This document shows positions 1 to 9,480 of a DNA stretch of 25,510 nt, one piece after another (within the stretch, counting starts at the first letter, position 1; every line of letters starts with the position of its first letter). The stretch is from positions 1 to 25,510 of IMG/VR virus record IMGVR_UViG_3300007229_000074. One strand, 5' to 3'. The notes below the pieces were generated by a model. It searched no databases and was not told the DNA's origin. It saw only the letters and a program-made list of their open reading frames with translations. The position numbers were made by a program, and so were the translations under genes. This DNA is from a virus.

Positions 1-2214
1 CGACTCATAAAGCTGCATCATGGATATGCAGAAATAACGTCGCTTCGATATACGCTTGGCTTTAACAACCTATCTGGAGGCACGTTTTCTGGTGGTCAGC
101 AAATAACCACTACGGGGCCAGGAGGTGGATCTACTGCGATTATCGCTTCTGTAGGCGCAAGCTCATTAGTTGTCTATAACGTAGTTGGCAGCACATGGAC
201 TAATGGCGTGCCGTTTGAAAGTCCTGGCGGAGTGGTTACTGCAAACGCTACCAATGCTATTGATACTACGCAAAGCGAGATAGCCTTTGCTACCGTACAG
301 GAAAATGACGAGCTAGAAGAAGAGTTAGAGCCTAGCTTTACCGCTACCACCATTAGCTTTCACGAAGGCGATCCCGATGCTACTGGGTTGGCGCACAATG
401 ACTTCATCGAAGATAGTGGCGGACACTTTATTAGCGAAGGCTTTAAAGTCGGCATGCGTATCAGTGCAAGCGGATCAGTTAACATTGACATTGCCACCTG
501 GCATATAGCGGCAAATAAGATAGAGGTAACTTGCTCTACGCCCCACCGACTTATTAACGGTGACTTAGTAAAGTTTACCGGTGTAAGCGATGGATCGCTA
601 ACCATAACTTTCACTGACGGTAGCGCCGCTGACATTAACGTAGATACGTTTGAAGTAAAAATAGATCCCGATACAGATCCCGAGACCAGGTTTCAACTGC
701 TAGATCCAAAGACGGGCGGCGATCTAAACCCTTCCGGTAGCGCTTCGGGCGGCGATCTTATTAATGGAAATAACTTTTCTAACGCTTTAATCGTTGCAGT
801 AAGCGATAGCATTATTACGTTAGCCACCAGTAACGACGTTCACTTTCAAAACGAAGGCGCTAGCATTACGCTGAGTGGCGATCTGATTGCGGACGATGAG
901 TATCAGATGGGCGCGTTTTCCGAGACCACCGGATATCCGGCTTGCATTGCATTCTTTGAGCAACGACTTGCTTTTGCCAACACCGCAACACAACCGCAAA
1001 CACTTTTCTTTTCTGTGAGCGGAGACTACACAAACTTTACCTCCGGCACCGCTGATGACAGTGCGCTGATCTACACCATTGGATCTAACCAAGTAAATAT
1101 CATTCGCTATCTAACCTCATCTAAAGTGCTGATAGTTGGAACGTCTGGCGGCGAGTTTGCGGTAAGAGCTGGCTCGGTAGATGCGCCAATCACGCCGCTA
1201 AATACTCAAATCAAACAGCAAGCAAAGTATGGCAGCGCCGATATACAGCCGCTTGTTATTGGCGCTACAGCACTATTTGTTCAAAGAGAGAAGCGAAAAC
1301 TAAGAGAGCTAATCTATAACTACGATGTTGACTCGTATACCGCGCCAGACATGACGCTACTGGCCGAACATATTACTGAAGGTAAGATCAAAGAGATGGC
1401 TTACCAGCAAGAGCCAAACAATGTGGTTTGGTGTGTGCTGGAAGATGGCAAGCTTGTGGCAATGACCTACCGGCGCGAAGAAGATGTAGTTGCCTGGCAT
1501 GAGCATCAACTAGGTGGAACATTGACCGATGGCGCTACTACCTATAACTATGGGTTTGTAGAAAGCATTGCATCTATATCTAGTGGTCAGGGTAGTGAAG
1601 AAGAGGTATATGTAGTGGTGCGCCGCACCATCAATGGCGTTAATGTTCGTCACGTAGAGCGACTCAAGCCAATCGACTTTGGCACTAACGTAGAGGACGC
1701 ATTCTATGTGGATGCTGGTCTGACGTATTCTGGCGGTGCGGCTACAACAATTAGCGGCCTTGACCATCTAGAGGGGCAGACTGTCTCTATACTGGCTAAC
1801 GGGGCTACACATCCAGATAAAGTCGTTTCTTCCGGTAGCGTTACACTTGACCGATCTGTTACTAAAGCACACATTGGGTTACCTTATGACTCAATCTTGC
1901 AGACTATGCGGATAGAAGCGGGCGGCACCGAGGGTACAGCCCAGGCTAAAACAAAGCGGATTAGCGATCTTGACATCCGAGTATTGAATTCTGTGGGTGC
2001 GGAAGTAGGGCCATCGGAAGATGACTTAGACCTTATTCCGTTTAGAAAGTCGAGTATGGCTATGGATCAACCCGTTCCATTGTATACTGGCGACAAATTT
2101 ATCGAGTTTCCTGGCGGCTATAGCAATGATGGGTTTGTAGTCGTCAAACAGGATCAGCCACTACCGCTGACAATTCTGTCTATCTATCCTCGATTGCAGA
2201 CGTTTGATAGGTAA
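1..2214 (+). CDS. Tail tubular/nozzle protein (T7 gp12-like), 5' partial
   Basis: Structural protein expected to form the lower tail tube or nozzle of a short-tailed phage. The reading frame is open from base 1 with no stop, so the gene begins upstream of the window; the first ATG-type start (GTG at 208) is internal. The segment around residues 240-275 of the visible frame (ACIAFFEQRLAFA, then SGDYTNF) and the following TIGSNQVNIIRYL and TSGGEFAVRAGS motifs are typical of the large tail-tube/hub proteins of podoviruses. The protein is beta-rich and Gly/Ser/Thr-rich. It is followed after 3 bases by the internal virion gene, as in T7-like virion operons. Assignment rests on recalled motif similarity and gene order; an alternative is a generic tail-stabilisation protein. 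Confidence 0.7.
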   Translation, partial: RLIKLHHGYAEITSLRYTLGFNNLSGGTFSGGQQITTTGPGGGSTAIIASVGASSLVVYNVVGSTWTNGVPFESPGGVVTANATNAIDTTQSEIAFATVQENDELEEELEPSFTATTISFHEGDPDATGLAHNDFIEDSGGHFISEGFKVGMRISASGSVNIDIATWHIAANKIEVTCSTPHRLINGDLVKFTGVSDGSLTITFTDGSAADINVDTFEVKIDPDTDPETRFQLLDPKTGGDLNPSGSASGGDLINGNNFSNALIVAVSDSIITLATSNDVHFQNEGASITLSGDLIADDEYQMGAFSETTGYPACIAFFEQRLAFANTATQPQTLFFSVSGDYTNFTSGTADDSALIYTIGSNQVNIIRYLTSSKVLIVGTSGGEFAVRAGSVDAPITPLNTQIKQQAKYGSADIQPLVIGATALFVQREKRKLRELIYNYDVDSYTAPDMTLLAEHITEGKIKEMAYQQEPNNVVWCVLEDGKLVAMTYRREEDVVAWHEHQLGGTLTDGATTYNYGFVESIASISSGQGSEEEVYVVVRRTINGVNVRHVERLKPIDFGTNVEDAFYVDAGLTYSGGAATTISGLDHLEGQTVSILANGATHPDKVVSSGSVTLDRSVTKAHIGLPYDSILQTMRIEAGGTEGTAQAKTKRISDLDIRVLNSVGAEVGPSEDDLDLIPFRKSSMAMDQPVPLYTGDKFIEFPGGYSNDGFVVVKQDQPLPLTILSIYPRLQTFDR

Positions 2215-2217
2215 CTT

Positions 2218-2715
2218 ATGGCAGATCCAGTAACGGCAGCATTAGTCGCGGGAAGCTCTCTTCTTAGCGCTCAATCCGCAGTACGGCAGGGCGCAGCAGC
2301 TCGGGCGGCAGGTCAGTTTAACGCGAACATGGCAGAGCGGAATGCTAAGATTTCAGAGCAACAGGCAGAGCAAATAAAGCGCTCGTCTGAGTTCGACATT
2401 AATCGCTTCCGAGATAACTTTGATGACCTTCAAGCAACTGCGGCGCAGGCATTTAGATACAACGGGTTCGTAGCTACTGGCGGCACCCCACTGCAAGTTC
2501 TTTTGGATAACTCTAGAGAGGCAGATACAGAGATTGCTCTGCGTCGCTACAACGCATCTATTGGCGAGCAGCAAGCGCTAGAGTCCGCAACAGAGCAAAG
2601 ACTGCAAGGTCGTCTTGATCGCATGATGGGTCGGTCGGCGCAAAAAGCAAGCTACTACCAGGCTGCTGGATCGTTGCTTAGTGGCGGCGCCAAAATAGCA
2701 GGAATGGGAGGCTGA
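2218..2715 (+). CDS. Small internal virion protein (T7 gp14-like position)
   Basis: 165-residue protein. An N-terminal small-residue stretch (MADPVTAALVAGSSLLSAQS) is followed by a long Ala/Gln/Arg-rich helical body, and the C-terminus is again Gly/Ala-rich (SLLSGGAKIAGMGG). This layout is typical of internal core proteins of podoviruses that are ejected with the DNA and insert in the outer membrane (T7 gp14 role). The central RYNGFVATGGTPLQVL segment is of a kind commonly seen in this family. The ATG lies 3 bases after the tail-tube stop, and the gene ends 1 base before the next start. Role inferred from position and composition. Confidence 0.65.
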   Translation: MADPVTAALVAGSSLLSAQSAVRQGAAARAAGQFNANMAERNAKISEQQAEQIKRSSEFDINRFRDNFDDLQATAAQAFRYNGFVATGGTPLQVLLDNSREADTEIALRRYNASIGEQQALESATEQRLQGRLDRMMGRSAQKASYYQAAGSLLSGGAKIAGMGG

Positions 2716-2716
2716 A

Positions 2717-4858
2717 GTGAAAGTACCAACATATCAAGCGCAAACAGGATTAGCGGCTGATGTAGGTGCAAGACCTATGCGCGTTCGCGCTACAGCAGAA
2801 GCCTTTGGCGCTGCTGAAGCAAGAGCTATGGGTGGACTAGCTCAACAAGTAGGCGATACAGCGCTTGAGTTAAACCGCAGGCAGAGAGAAGCGGCAGAGC
2901 TAGAAGCAAAGATACAGCGCGATCTTCAGAGCGAGCAGTTTATCAATGAGTATTCGGAAGTAGTAACACTTGCCGCTGAAGAGGCTGCGTTGCAACCGCC
3001 AGAGGAGCGAGAGGCGTTTTTCGATGGCGCTGTTCAAAATATACAAAGCAAGATACCTCAGCGATTTGAAGATCCAATACAGCAGCAAGAGCTATCATTA
3101 AGCCTTGATCGCTACGCTATATCTAAGCGCGTAGGCGTTAGAGCGGACGCTAACTCTGGAAGATTAAATGCGCTTGTTGGCGAATCTGCAAAGAGAGAAA
3201 TGTCCCTTAGAGGCGAGGCTATTAATGGCGATCTTGCTACTAGCACTAGAGCGATAGCTGATCTTCAGCAAATCTATATTGATCTCGAAGAAAAAGGCTT
3301 GATGACCGATGAGGATGTTGCAAAGCGATCCGCCCAGATGGTCAAAGACGTTCAATACGAGCGAGAAATCAACACGATCAATCGCATTAAAACAGCAGAA
3401 GAAGCTACCGCTTTTATAGATCGTATTCGTGATGACAAAAGATTTGATCCAACAGAACGTCGACAGCTAATGGGCGCTGTTAGCGGAGTGCTGACAAAGC
3501 GCACCGAACAGAAAAAGGCTGCTAAAGCAAAGCTAAAGGATGACATGGCGTCATTGCGCGATGTGATTGGCACTGGGATGGAGGTGCCACAAGAGCAGCT
3601 AGACGACTTAAACCTTGAGCTAAAGATGTATGGCGACGAGTCTGATGCTAGAGACTTTGACGACATTCTTGTGGCAAACAAAGAAACAAAGATACTTAAC
3701 AATATAGGCACATTGGCCGGCGTTGCTCAGTTAATAGCAGATACAGAGGAAATACCAGAGGCGGGGCTTTCTGCTCAAGAGCTAGGCTATCGGGCGCAGG
3801 CAATAGATAACGCTAAGAGATACGAGGCTGAGATGTCAACTGCATTTCAGAAGGGTGACGCCCTCGAGTTTCTGTCTCAACGAGGGATTGTTAACGTACA
3901 GCCATTTGATATTGCCAATCTTGGGGTGTCTATCCCACAAAGAATGCAAAGCATGAGTTCTATTGCCGCAAATGTAGGTGTAGACGAGCGAACCGGCAAC
4001 ATGAATTTTGAGCAAAACTTCTTCACAGACCAGGAAGCTACTCAGTTTGCGACCTATTTGAACGAAGCAACCCCTAATCAGAAAACATTGGCGGCCATAT
4101 CGCTTTTTCCTGCGGCTAAAAAATACCCTCAAATATATGAGCAGATAGCTGGCAAAAATGCCGATATGTTTGCAATGGCTGCCGGAATCACTGCAACTAC
4201 CGCAATGGCTAATCCAAGCAATATTCCCGACTTATCTATTGCCGAAACAATTTTTAATGGCATGGAAGTGATGAAACAGCCAGGGTACGTGGCGCCAGAA
4301 GCGCTAACCGTTGCTGCTGAATTTGAAAAATTGGCAGGGAATGCCTATCGACGATCGCCAGAAGACGAGGCGACAATGCTAGAAGCATCTCTCGCGTATT
4401 ACGCATCCACACGAAAATCAGCAGATAATACTTCCTTTGCTGCCTATTTTAAAAGAGCTTTTAATGCGGTTTCCGGGGGTATAGGTGAGTACAACGACAA
4501 CCAATTTGAGCTTCCTAGAGATTTAGATGATGAGCAGTTTGCTTCTATCATTGATGGCATGACGCCCAGAATGCTTAGATTGTTTGCGCCTGACGGCGTT
4601 GATGGCTACACCGACGAGCAGGCCATTGAGTTAATTCAAAAGTCACGCATTACAAATGGCGGCTTAGGTTATTACTACCCAGTAGATCCAGGCACCGACC
4701 AAATGTTTATTCGGTTAAACGGCGAGCCAGTAAAGTTCTACATAAACAACCAGCGGATTTATAACGGCTTTACGCTAATGGACTATTTGCCGTCTGATTA
4801 TAAGCTACGAACAACAAGGCCGCTAAACACCGGCGTTCTTGGTATTGCGGAGCCATAA
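2717..4858 (+). CDS. Internal virion / DNA-ejection protein (gp15-like position)
   Basis: 713-residue protein, mostly helical and charged, with a coiled-coil-like Glu/Gln/Arg-rich N-terminal third (roughly residues 45-110) and few hydrophobic stretches. The start is GTG at 2717, supported by a strong Shine-Dalgarno sequence (GGGAGG) about 5 bases upstream, inside the end of the previous gene. No enzymatic motif is visible. Size, position between the small core protein and two very large proteins, and soluble helical character fit the middle ejection protein of a podovirus (T7 gp15 role). I do not recognise a named family with certainty. Confidence 0.6.
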   Translation: MKVPTYQAQTGLAADVGARPMRVRATAEAFGAAEARAMGGLAQQVGDTALELNRRQREAAELEAKIQRDLQSEQFINEYSEVVTLAAEEAALQPPEEREAFFDGAVQNIQSKIPQRFEDPIQQQELSLSLDRYAISKRVGVRADANSGRLNALVGESAKREMSLRGEAINGDLATSTRAIADLQQIYIDLEEKGLMTDEDVAKRSAQMVKDVQYEREINTINRIKTAEEATAFIDRIRDDKRFDPTERRQLMGAVSGVLTKRTEQKKAAKAKLKDDMASLRDVIGTGMEVPQEQLDDLNLELKMYGDESDARDFDDILVANKETKILNNIGTLAGVAQLIADTEEIPEAGLSAQELGYRAQAIDNAKRYEAEMSTAFQKGDALEFLSQRGIVNVQPFDIANLGVSIPQRMQSMSSIAANVGVDERTGNMNFEQNFFTDQEATQFATYLNEATPNQKTLAAISLFPAAKKYPQIYEQIAGKNADMFAMAAGITATTAMANPSNIPDLSIAETIFNGMEVMKQPGYVAPEALTVAAEFEKLAGNAYRRSPEDEATMLEASLAYYASTRKSADNTSFAAYFKRAFNAVSGGIGEYNDNQFELPRDLDDEQFASIIDGMTPRMLRLFAPDGVDGYTDEQAIELIQKSRITNGGLGYYYPVDPGTDQMFIRLNGEPVKFYINNQRIYNGFTLMDYLPSDYKLRTTRPLNTGVLGIAEP

Positions 4859-7068
4859 TGCCATTTATTAGCGAAAGCGGAAGAAGGGGGTTAGAGGAGC
4901 GGGTCGCCGACGTTCCTTCATTTTCTCCAGAAGTTCAGCTAGACCCTACGTTTGGAGAGACATTCTCTGCCGCTGTTGGCCTAACGATTGACGAAAATCT
5001 TTCAATATCTCGCCTGTTAAACCAGGAAATGTTTAATGAGCGCAATAACAATACGCGCATGCTAATAGATGAAGGCGTGGTAGATCCCAAAAGGTACGAA
5101 TACAACGACGGTACTTTTGACTACAACCGCCTATCTATGGACCTGGATGGAACGGAGTACGGAGGCATGGTAAAGCCTGACTCCATACTGCGACAAGAAC
5201 GCAACGAAATGCTAGCTAATCGCAGAGAGTACGCCGAAGCAGTTTTAGGCCAGGGTTCTGGAATGGCACAGTTCTTGGGTAGCGCCACCGGCTATATGCT
5301 CGACCCTATTAACATCGCGACCATGCCCATTGCCACGGTAGCGGTTGCAGCAAAGGGGCTGACTGCATACAACCTTGCCCTTAATGCCGCCGGACGGACC
5401 GCGGCCATTACAGCTGGATCGGAAGCCGCTATTCAGCTCGGCTTCGTGTATCAATACAAGCAAGAAATCGAGTCTCCATATTCTACCGAAAATGCGCTTG
5501 CTGCTATTGCTGCTGCTGGCGTAGGTGGCGCAGCCATTGGCGCTATCCAGGGCGGCATAGTTGGTGCCTTTAGAGCGGCCAAAGAGCGCACTGCGCAACA
5601 GCTCGATTTAACGCCACTCCCTGATGTTATTAGAACTACTGATGGAAAAGTCGATCCATTAAGCCTAATCAATGAAGACGGCAAGGTAGATAGGGCTTTA
5701 GCAAAAAAAGTAATTGATGCTGAAAAAAAGAGCAAGAATGGCGTTATATCAGATCAAGAGGCTTTTCAGATATTTGATGAGCACTATAAAGACGTGCCAC
5801 GCCCTGCTGTAGCGCCAGAAAACCAGGCTATACCTAATGCGCCCAAGCCAAACGATGATTTAACATTAGCTGATAGAGCGCTAGAAAGCCTAGCTGATAC
5901 AGCTGAATCCGCGAGAGTCGAGCGATTTGGCGACTTTACGCCATCCGCAATATTGATGGATGCTGATTACCAGGCATACCTCAAAGGCGAATACGACTCT
6001 ATTGTGAAGGCCACAAAAGCCAGCACCAGAAAGCTAACTGCGGAAAAAAACAAACTGCTCAAATCCGAAAAAGTTGTTCAATGGATTGATAAGCAAGGCG
6101 GCTTAAACAAGGCTGCCTGGGAGGCGGAGGGCGTTGATAAGGCTAACTGGGAAGGCGTAGCGAAACTGGTTGATAGAATCAGCAAGAAAGGAAAGCCATA
6201 CAAGACAACCGTATATGACAAGCCAAAAGGATTTCCAAGAAACTTTTGGAAGGAAGGCGACGAAGGGCTGACCCCCGACATGTTGATTGAGCGGATGAAA
6301 GAGGACGTGCGATTCTCGGAGTTTGTTGAAGATTTTGGTGGTGTGCAGCAGGTCGGCGCCAATGAAGCTGTTGACTATGTTTCGGAGCTTCTTAGCGATC
6401 TTGGTCGATACATTGACCCAGAGGTAAGTCTAAAAATTAACGACGTTGATGAAGCCCTGGATCAACTAACAATGAAAGTCCCCGACCCCACTATTGGGCT
6501 AACGGGAAAGACGTTGCGGGCTACAAACTTTGCAAAAACGCAGAAAGGCGTATTTAGAGCCAGCTCAATGCAAAAGCATTTAAAGGCTGGATACAATGCT
6601 ACTAAAGAAATACTGGATGAACTAGAGGCTCGCGGCATTGTAGTTAAAGATCCTGACACGCTTGAGTATACATACAGAGAGCCTGACGTTAACTACGATA
6701 AGGTGTTTGAGAACGTCTACAGAGAGGCATCACAAAAAACGATGCGCATTGATGTAGAAAGCTTAGAAATACAAGCGGCAAACATGAAGGCAAATCTTGA
6801 GCCTTCTCGTGTGCCTGAGAACTACCCAATACCCGAAGACCTAGCGCTTGATGATATGGCGGTCATGGCTAGGGAAGCCGAGCTGCTAGACATACAAGGC
6901 ACCAAAGAGTCTTATGATATTGCAATGACCGAGTATGAGCAGCTACCAGCAGATAAGCGCAAGCTGTTTATTGATGGCGAAGAAGTTAGCGCGGATGCCG
7001 TCATAAAGGAAATTGACGATCAACTAGAAGACATAGATAACCTAATGAGGTGCGTACGCGGTGAGTGA
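4858..7068 (+). CDS. Large internal virion protein with hydrophobic Gly/Ala segments
   Basis: 736-residue protein starting at an ATG that shares one base with the preceding TAA (TAATG). Residues about 139-183 and 211-238 are long Gly/Ala-rich hydrophobic segments, the second running AAIAAAGVGGAAIGAIQGG. Such segments are typical of proteins that insert in the host envelope during genome ejection. The remainder is charged and helical. The C-terminal 20 residues include a lone Cys (LMRCVRGE). The stop lies inside the start of the next gene (8-base overlap). Related phages often carry this material in one very long polypeptide with the next gene's product, so the pair may be a split gp16-like ejection protein (inference). 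Confidence 0.6.
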   Translation: MPFISESGRRGLEERVADVPSFSPEVQLDPTFGETFSAAVGLTIDENLSISRLLNQEMFNERNNNTRMLIDEGVVDPKRYEYNDGTFDYNRLSMDLDGTEYGGMVKPDSILRQERNEMLANRREYAEAVLGQGSGMAQFLGSATGYMLDPINIATMPIATVAVAAKGLTAYNLALNAAGRTAAITAGSEAAIQLGFVYQYKQEIESPYSTENALAAIAAAGVGGAAIGAIQGGIVGAFRAAKERTAQQLDLTPLPDVIRTTDGKVDPLSLINEDGKVDRALAKKVIDAEKKSKNGVISDQEAFQIFDEHYKDVPRPAVAPENQAIPNAPKPNDDLTLADRALESLADTAESARVERFGDFTPSAILMDADYQAYLKGEYDSIVKATKASTRKLTAEKNKLLKSEKVVQWIDKQGGLNKAAWEAEGVDKANWEGVAKLVDRISKKGKPYKTTVYDKPKGFPRNFWKEGDEGLTPDMLIERMKEDVRFSEFVEDFGGVQQVGANEAVDYVSELLSDLGRYIDPEVSLKINDVDEALDQLTMKVPDPTIGLTGKTLRATNFAKTQKGVFRASSMQKHLKAGYNATKEILDELEARGIVVKDPDTLEYTYREPDVNYDKVFENVYREASQKTMRIDVESLEIQAANMKANLEPSRVPENYPIPEDLALDDMAVMAREAELLDIQGTKESYDIAMTEYEQLPADKRKLFIDGEEVSADAVIKEIDDQLEDIDNLMRCVRGE

Positions 7069-9478
7069 TTTTGCTACTTGTATACCAAAAGTTGCTACCA
7101 GGCTGCCTAAAGAAGTTCAGCGATTGCTTAACTCTGCGGACGATCCTAATGCGCTGCTTGATGAGTACGTCACAACCCTAACGATGCAGAAGAAAGAGGC
7201 TGCATTCCAGGCGGTAAGGCTCGCCCAGGCGTTTGATGATGCGGCAGGACATCCAGAAGGTCTGTATCAAGGCATTGAATCGTTAATGGTATTAGATCGC
7301 ACCATGAAGGCAGGATATGAAAATGTAGACAGCCTTTCTAACTACTATGACGCAATGTTCCAGGCTAGAGCTGCAGAAATACTCTTTAGGTTTCGGCGTA
7401 AAGGGCTGGGCTTTTTTATGGATGAGGCGGGCCTGGCCAAGTTTATCCGCGCCATCTACGGCGAAACTACTGACGACGCCACAATCAATAGTCTGGCTAA
7501 GCAGTGGATAGATTTAACTGAAACCATCCGTCGCGTTAAAAACAGGAATGGCGCTTCTATCTCAAAGAATGAGCGTTTCTTGTTACCGCAAAACCATGAC
7601 GCCAGGGCCATTAAAAAGATGGGCAAGGATGTCTGGAAAGAAAAAATTAGGCCCATGCTTGATGCCAACCAAATGCGCGATGATGCCGGTAATCTGCTGT
7701 CTCGAACGCAAATGGAAGACCTGCTCGACTACGTGTATGACTCAATTACTATGCACGGTCTTAACAAAGTCAAAGACTTAACTGTACCCAAGCTAGGCAG
7801 AAAGCTATCTCGACGCGGATCAGAGCGCAGAATTCTTTATTTTAAAGACGCTGAATCATGGATGAGCTATCAAAAAGAGTTCGGCAAGGGCGATATATTC
7901 ACCACCCTAACCGACTGGGTGAGTAGTAATGCTCACGACACTGCGTTGTTGCGACGCATGGGGCCTAATCCAAATCAAACGTATGACGCCCTGGTAGCTA
8001 TGGCAAAGAAAGAGGATGCGTTTACAGGTCGCACTAAACTGGGGCTACCTAAGTCTCAAGGCATACTTGACGCAATATTTAACGTAGTCTCTGGGAAAAC
8101 CAACCCAGTGGAAATGAATACCGTTGCACAAATCGGCATGGTGCAAAGAAACATAATATCTGCCGCCTATCTTGGTGGCGCATTCTTGTCTGCCATAGGC
8201 GACATTGCTTTTCTAAAGCTAACCAGGCAGTACGGCAACATACCGACGCAAAAAATTATGGCTCGGTATTTTTCACTCATGAATCCTGCAAATGAAGCAG
8301 ACAGGCTGGCCGCTGCTCGCAGTGGCATCATTGCAGAAGAAGCTATTGATCGCGCCCATGCCGCTAACCGAATTGCTGATGTGTACGGCACCGGAATGTC
8401 TATGCGTATGGCTGACTTTGTTATGCGCGCATCGCTGCTCAAGCCTCATACTGAAAGCTTACGCAAAGCATACGCCATGGAGTTTTCTGGAATGCTTGCA
8501 GATAACTTTGGCAAAAAGTTTGATGACTTAGACTCCGATTTACTTAAAGCGTTTGAGGTTTACGGTATTGGTCCTAGCGAGTGGAGTCGCTTTAGCAAAA
8601 CACCCAAAATGGACATAAGGGGCGCGCAGTTCGCTGACTTTACACAGCCCGGCGGCTTAAAGTTTCATCAGATGGTGATGTCTGAGGTTGATTACGCAGT
8701 GCCTTCGCCTGACTCAAAGATTCGCGCAATGACTACCGGAGGTCTACAGCGCGGCACAATACCAGGCGAGGTATGGCGATCCGCCATGCAGATAAAATCA
8801 TTCCCACTAACTGTAGCAAGCCTGCACTTTAACAGAGGGGCTTTCCAGGCCACGACCGGCCAAAAGGTTGGCTATATAACGCAGCTCATGGTCTATACAA
8901 CAGTGCTTGGCGGCATTGCACTGCAAGCAAAAGACCTGGCTGCGGGCAGAGATCCAAGGGCAGTATTTGATGAGGAAGGCGTACCCAAGAAAGAGTTCTT
9001 GTTGGCGTCTATGGCTCAGGGCGGTGGCGCCTCGCTTATTGGAGACTTTCTTTATAGCGACCAAACCAGATATGGACACAGCTTTTTCAAGACAGCAGCA
9101 GGACCGATAGCTACTACGCTTGATGATACGATCCAATACACAATTGGCAATGCTCAGGAAATAATCAGCGAGGGCATAGAAGCTGGATCACTAAAAGAAG
9201 GCTTTCAAAAATCAAGGATGGGGCCGGAAACAGTTAAGCTGCTTGAGCAATACACGCCATCTATATGGCAGGTAAACTTACTAAAGAACTCACTTTTCGA
9301 TCAAATGGAAATGGCTGCAGACCCTGACGCCCAAAAGAAGTACAGGCGTCTTATACAAAAGCGGGCGAAAGAGTACAATCAGCAATATTGGTGGAGGCCT
9401 GGCACTCCAATTATGGACGTGCTCTCTGGAGAGGCGGATATACGCCCTCCCGAGCTTGAGGCAATTAAAGAGGATTAA
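7061..9478 (+). CDS. Large internal virion protein, C-terminal ejection-protein half
   Basis: 805-residue protein starting at GTG 7061, overlapping the previous stop by 8 bases (GTGAGTGA). Hydrophobic stretches occur at about 365-385 (SAAYLGGAFLSAIGDIAFL) and 605-630 (QLMVYTTVLGGIALQAK). These are followed by ASLIGDFLYSDQTRYGHSF and a Gly-Pro-containing segment. A pattern like GDFLF..NR.G.S....AGP recurs in the C-terminal region of very large podovirus internal virion proteins. No lytic transglycosylase catalytic motif is evident. Likely role: part of the channel carrying DNA across the envelope. Named family membership was not verified. Confidence 0.6.
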   Translation: MSDFATCIPKVATRLPKEVQRLLNSADDPNALLDEYVTTLTMQKKEAAFQAVRLAQAFDDAAGHPEGLYQGIESLMVLDRTMKAGYENVDSLSNYYDAMFQARAAEILFRFRRKGLGFFMDEAGLAKFIRAIYGETTDDATINSLAKQWIDLTETIRRVKNRNGASISKNERFLLPQNHDARAIKKMGKDVWKEKIRPMLDANQMRDDAGNLLSRTQMEDLLDYVYDSITMHGLNKVKDLTVPKLGRKLSRRGSERRILYFKDAESWMSYQKEFGKGDIFTTLTDWVSSNAHDTALLRRMGPNPNQTYDALVAMAKKEDAFTGRTKLGLPKSQGILDAIFNVVSGKTNPVEMNTVAQIGMVQRNIISAAYLGGAFLSAIGDIAFLKLTRQYGNIPTQKIMARYFSLMNPANEADRLAAARSGIIAEEAIDRAHAANRIADVYGTGMSMRMADFVMRASLLKPHTESLRKAYAMEFSGMLADNFGKKFDDLDSDLLKAFEVYGIGPSEWSRFSKTPKMDIRGAQFADFTQPGGLKFHQMVMSEVDYAVPSPDSKIRAMTTGGLQRGTIPGEVWRSAMQIKSFPLTVASLHFNRGAFQATTGQKVGYITQLMVYTTVLGGIALQAKDLAAGRDPRAVFDEEGVPKKEFLLASMAQGGGASLIGDFLYSDQTRYGHSFFKTAAGPIATTLDDTIQYTIGNAQEIISEGIEAGSLKEGFQKSRMGPETVKLLEQYTPSIWQVNLLKNSLFDQMEMAADPDAQKKYRRLIQKRAKEYNQQYWWRPGTPIMDVLSGEADIRPPELEAIKED

Positions 9479-9480
9479 AC

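Noticed and set aside
3352-3711. 119-residue minus-strand ORF
   Set aside because: Ser/Phe-rich antisense shadow of the ejection-protein gene; no start signal or family motif.
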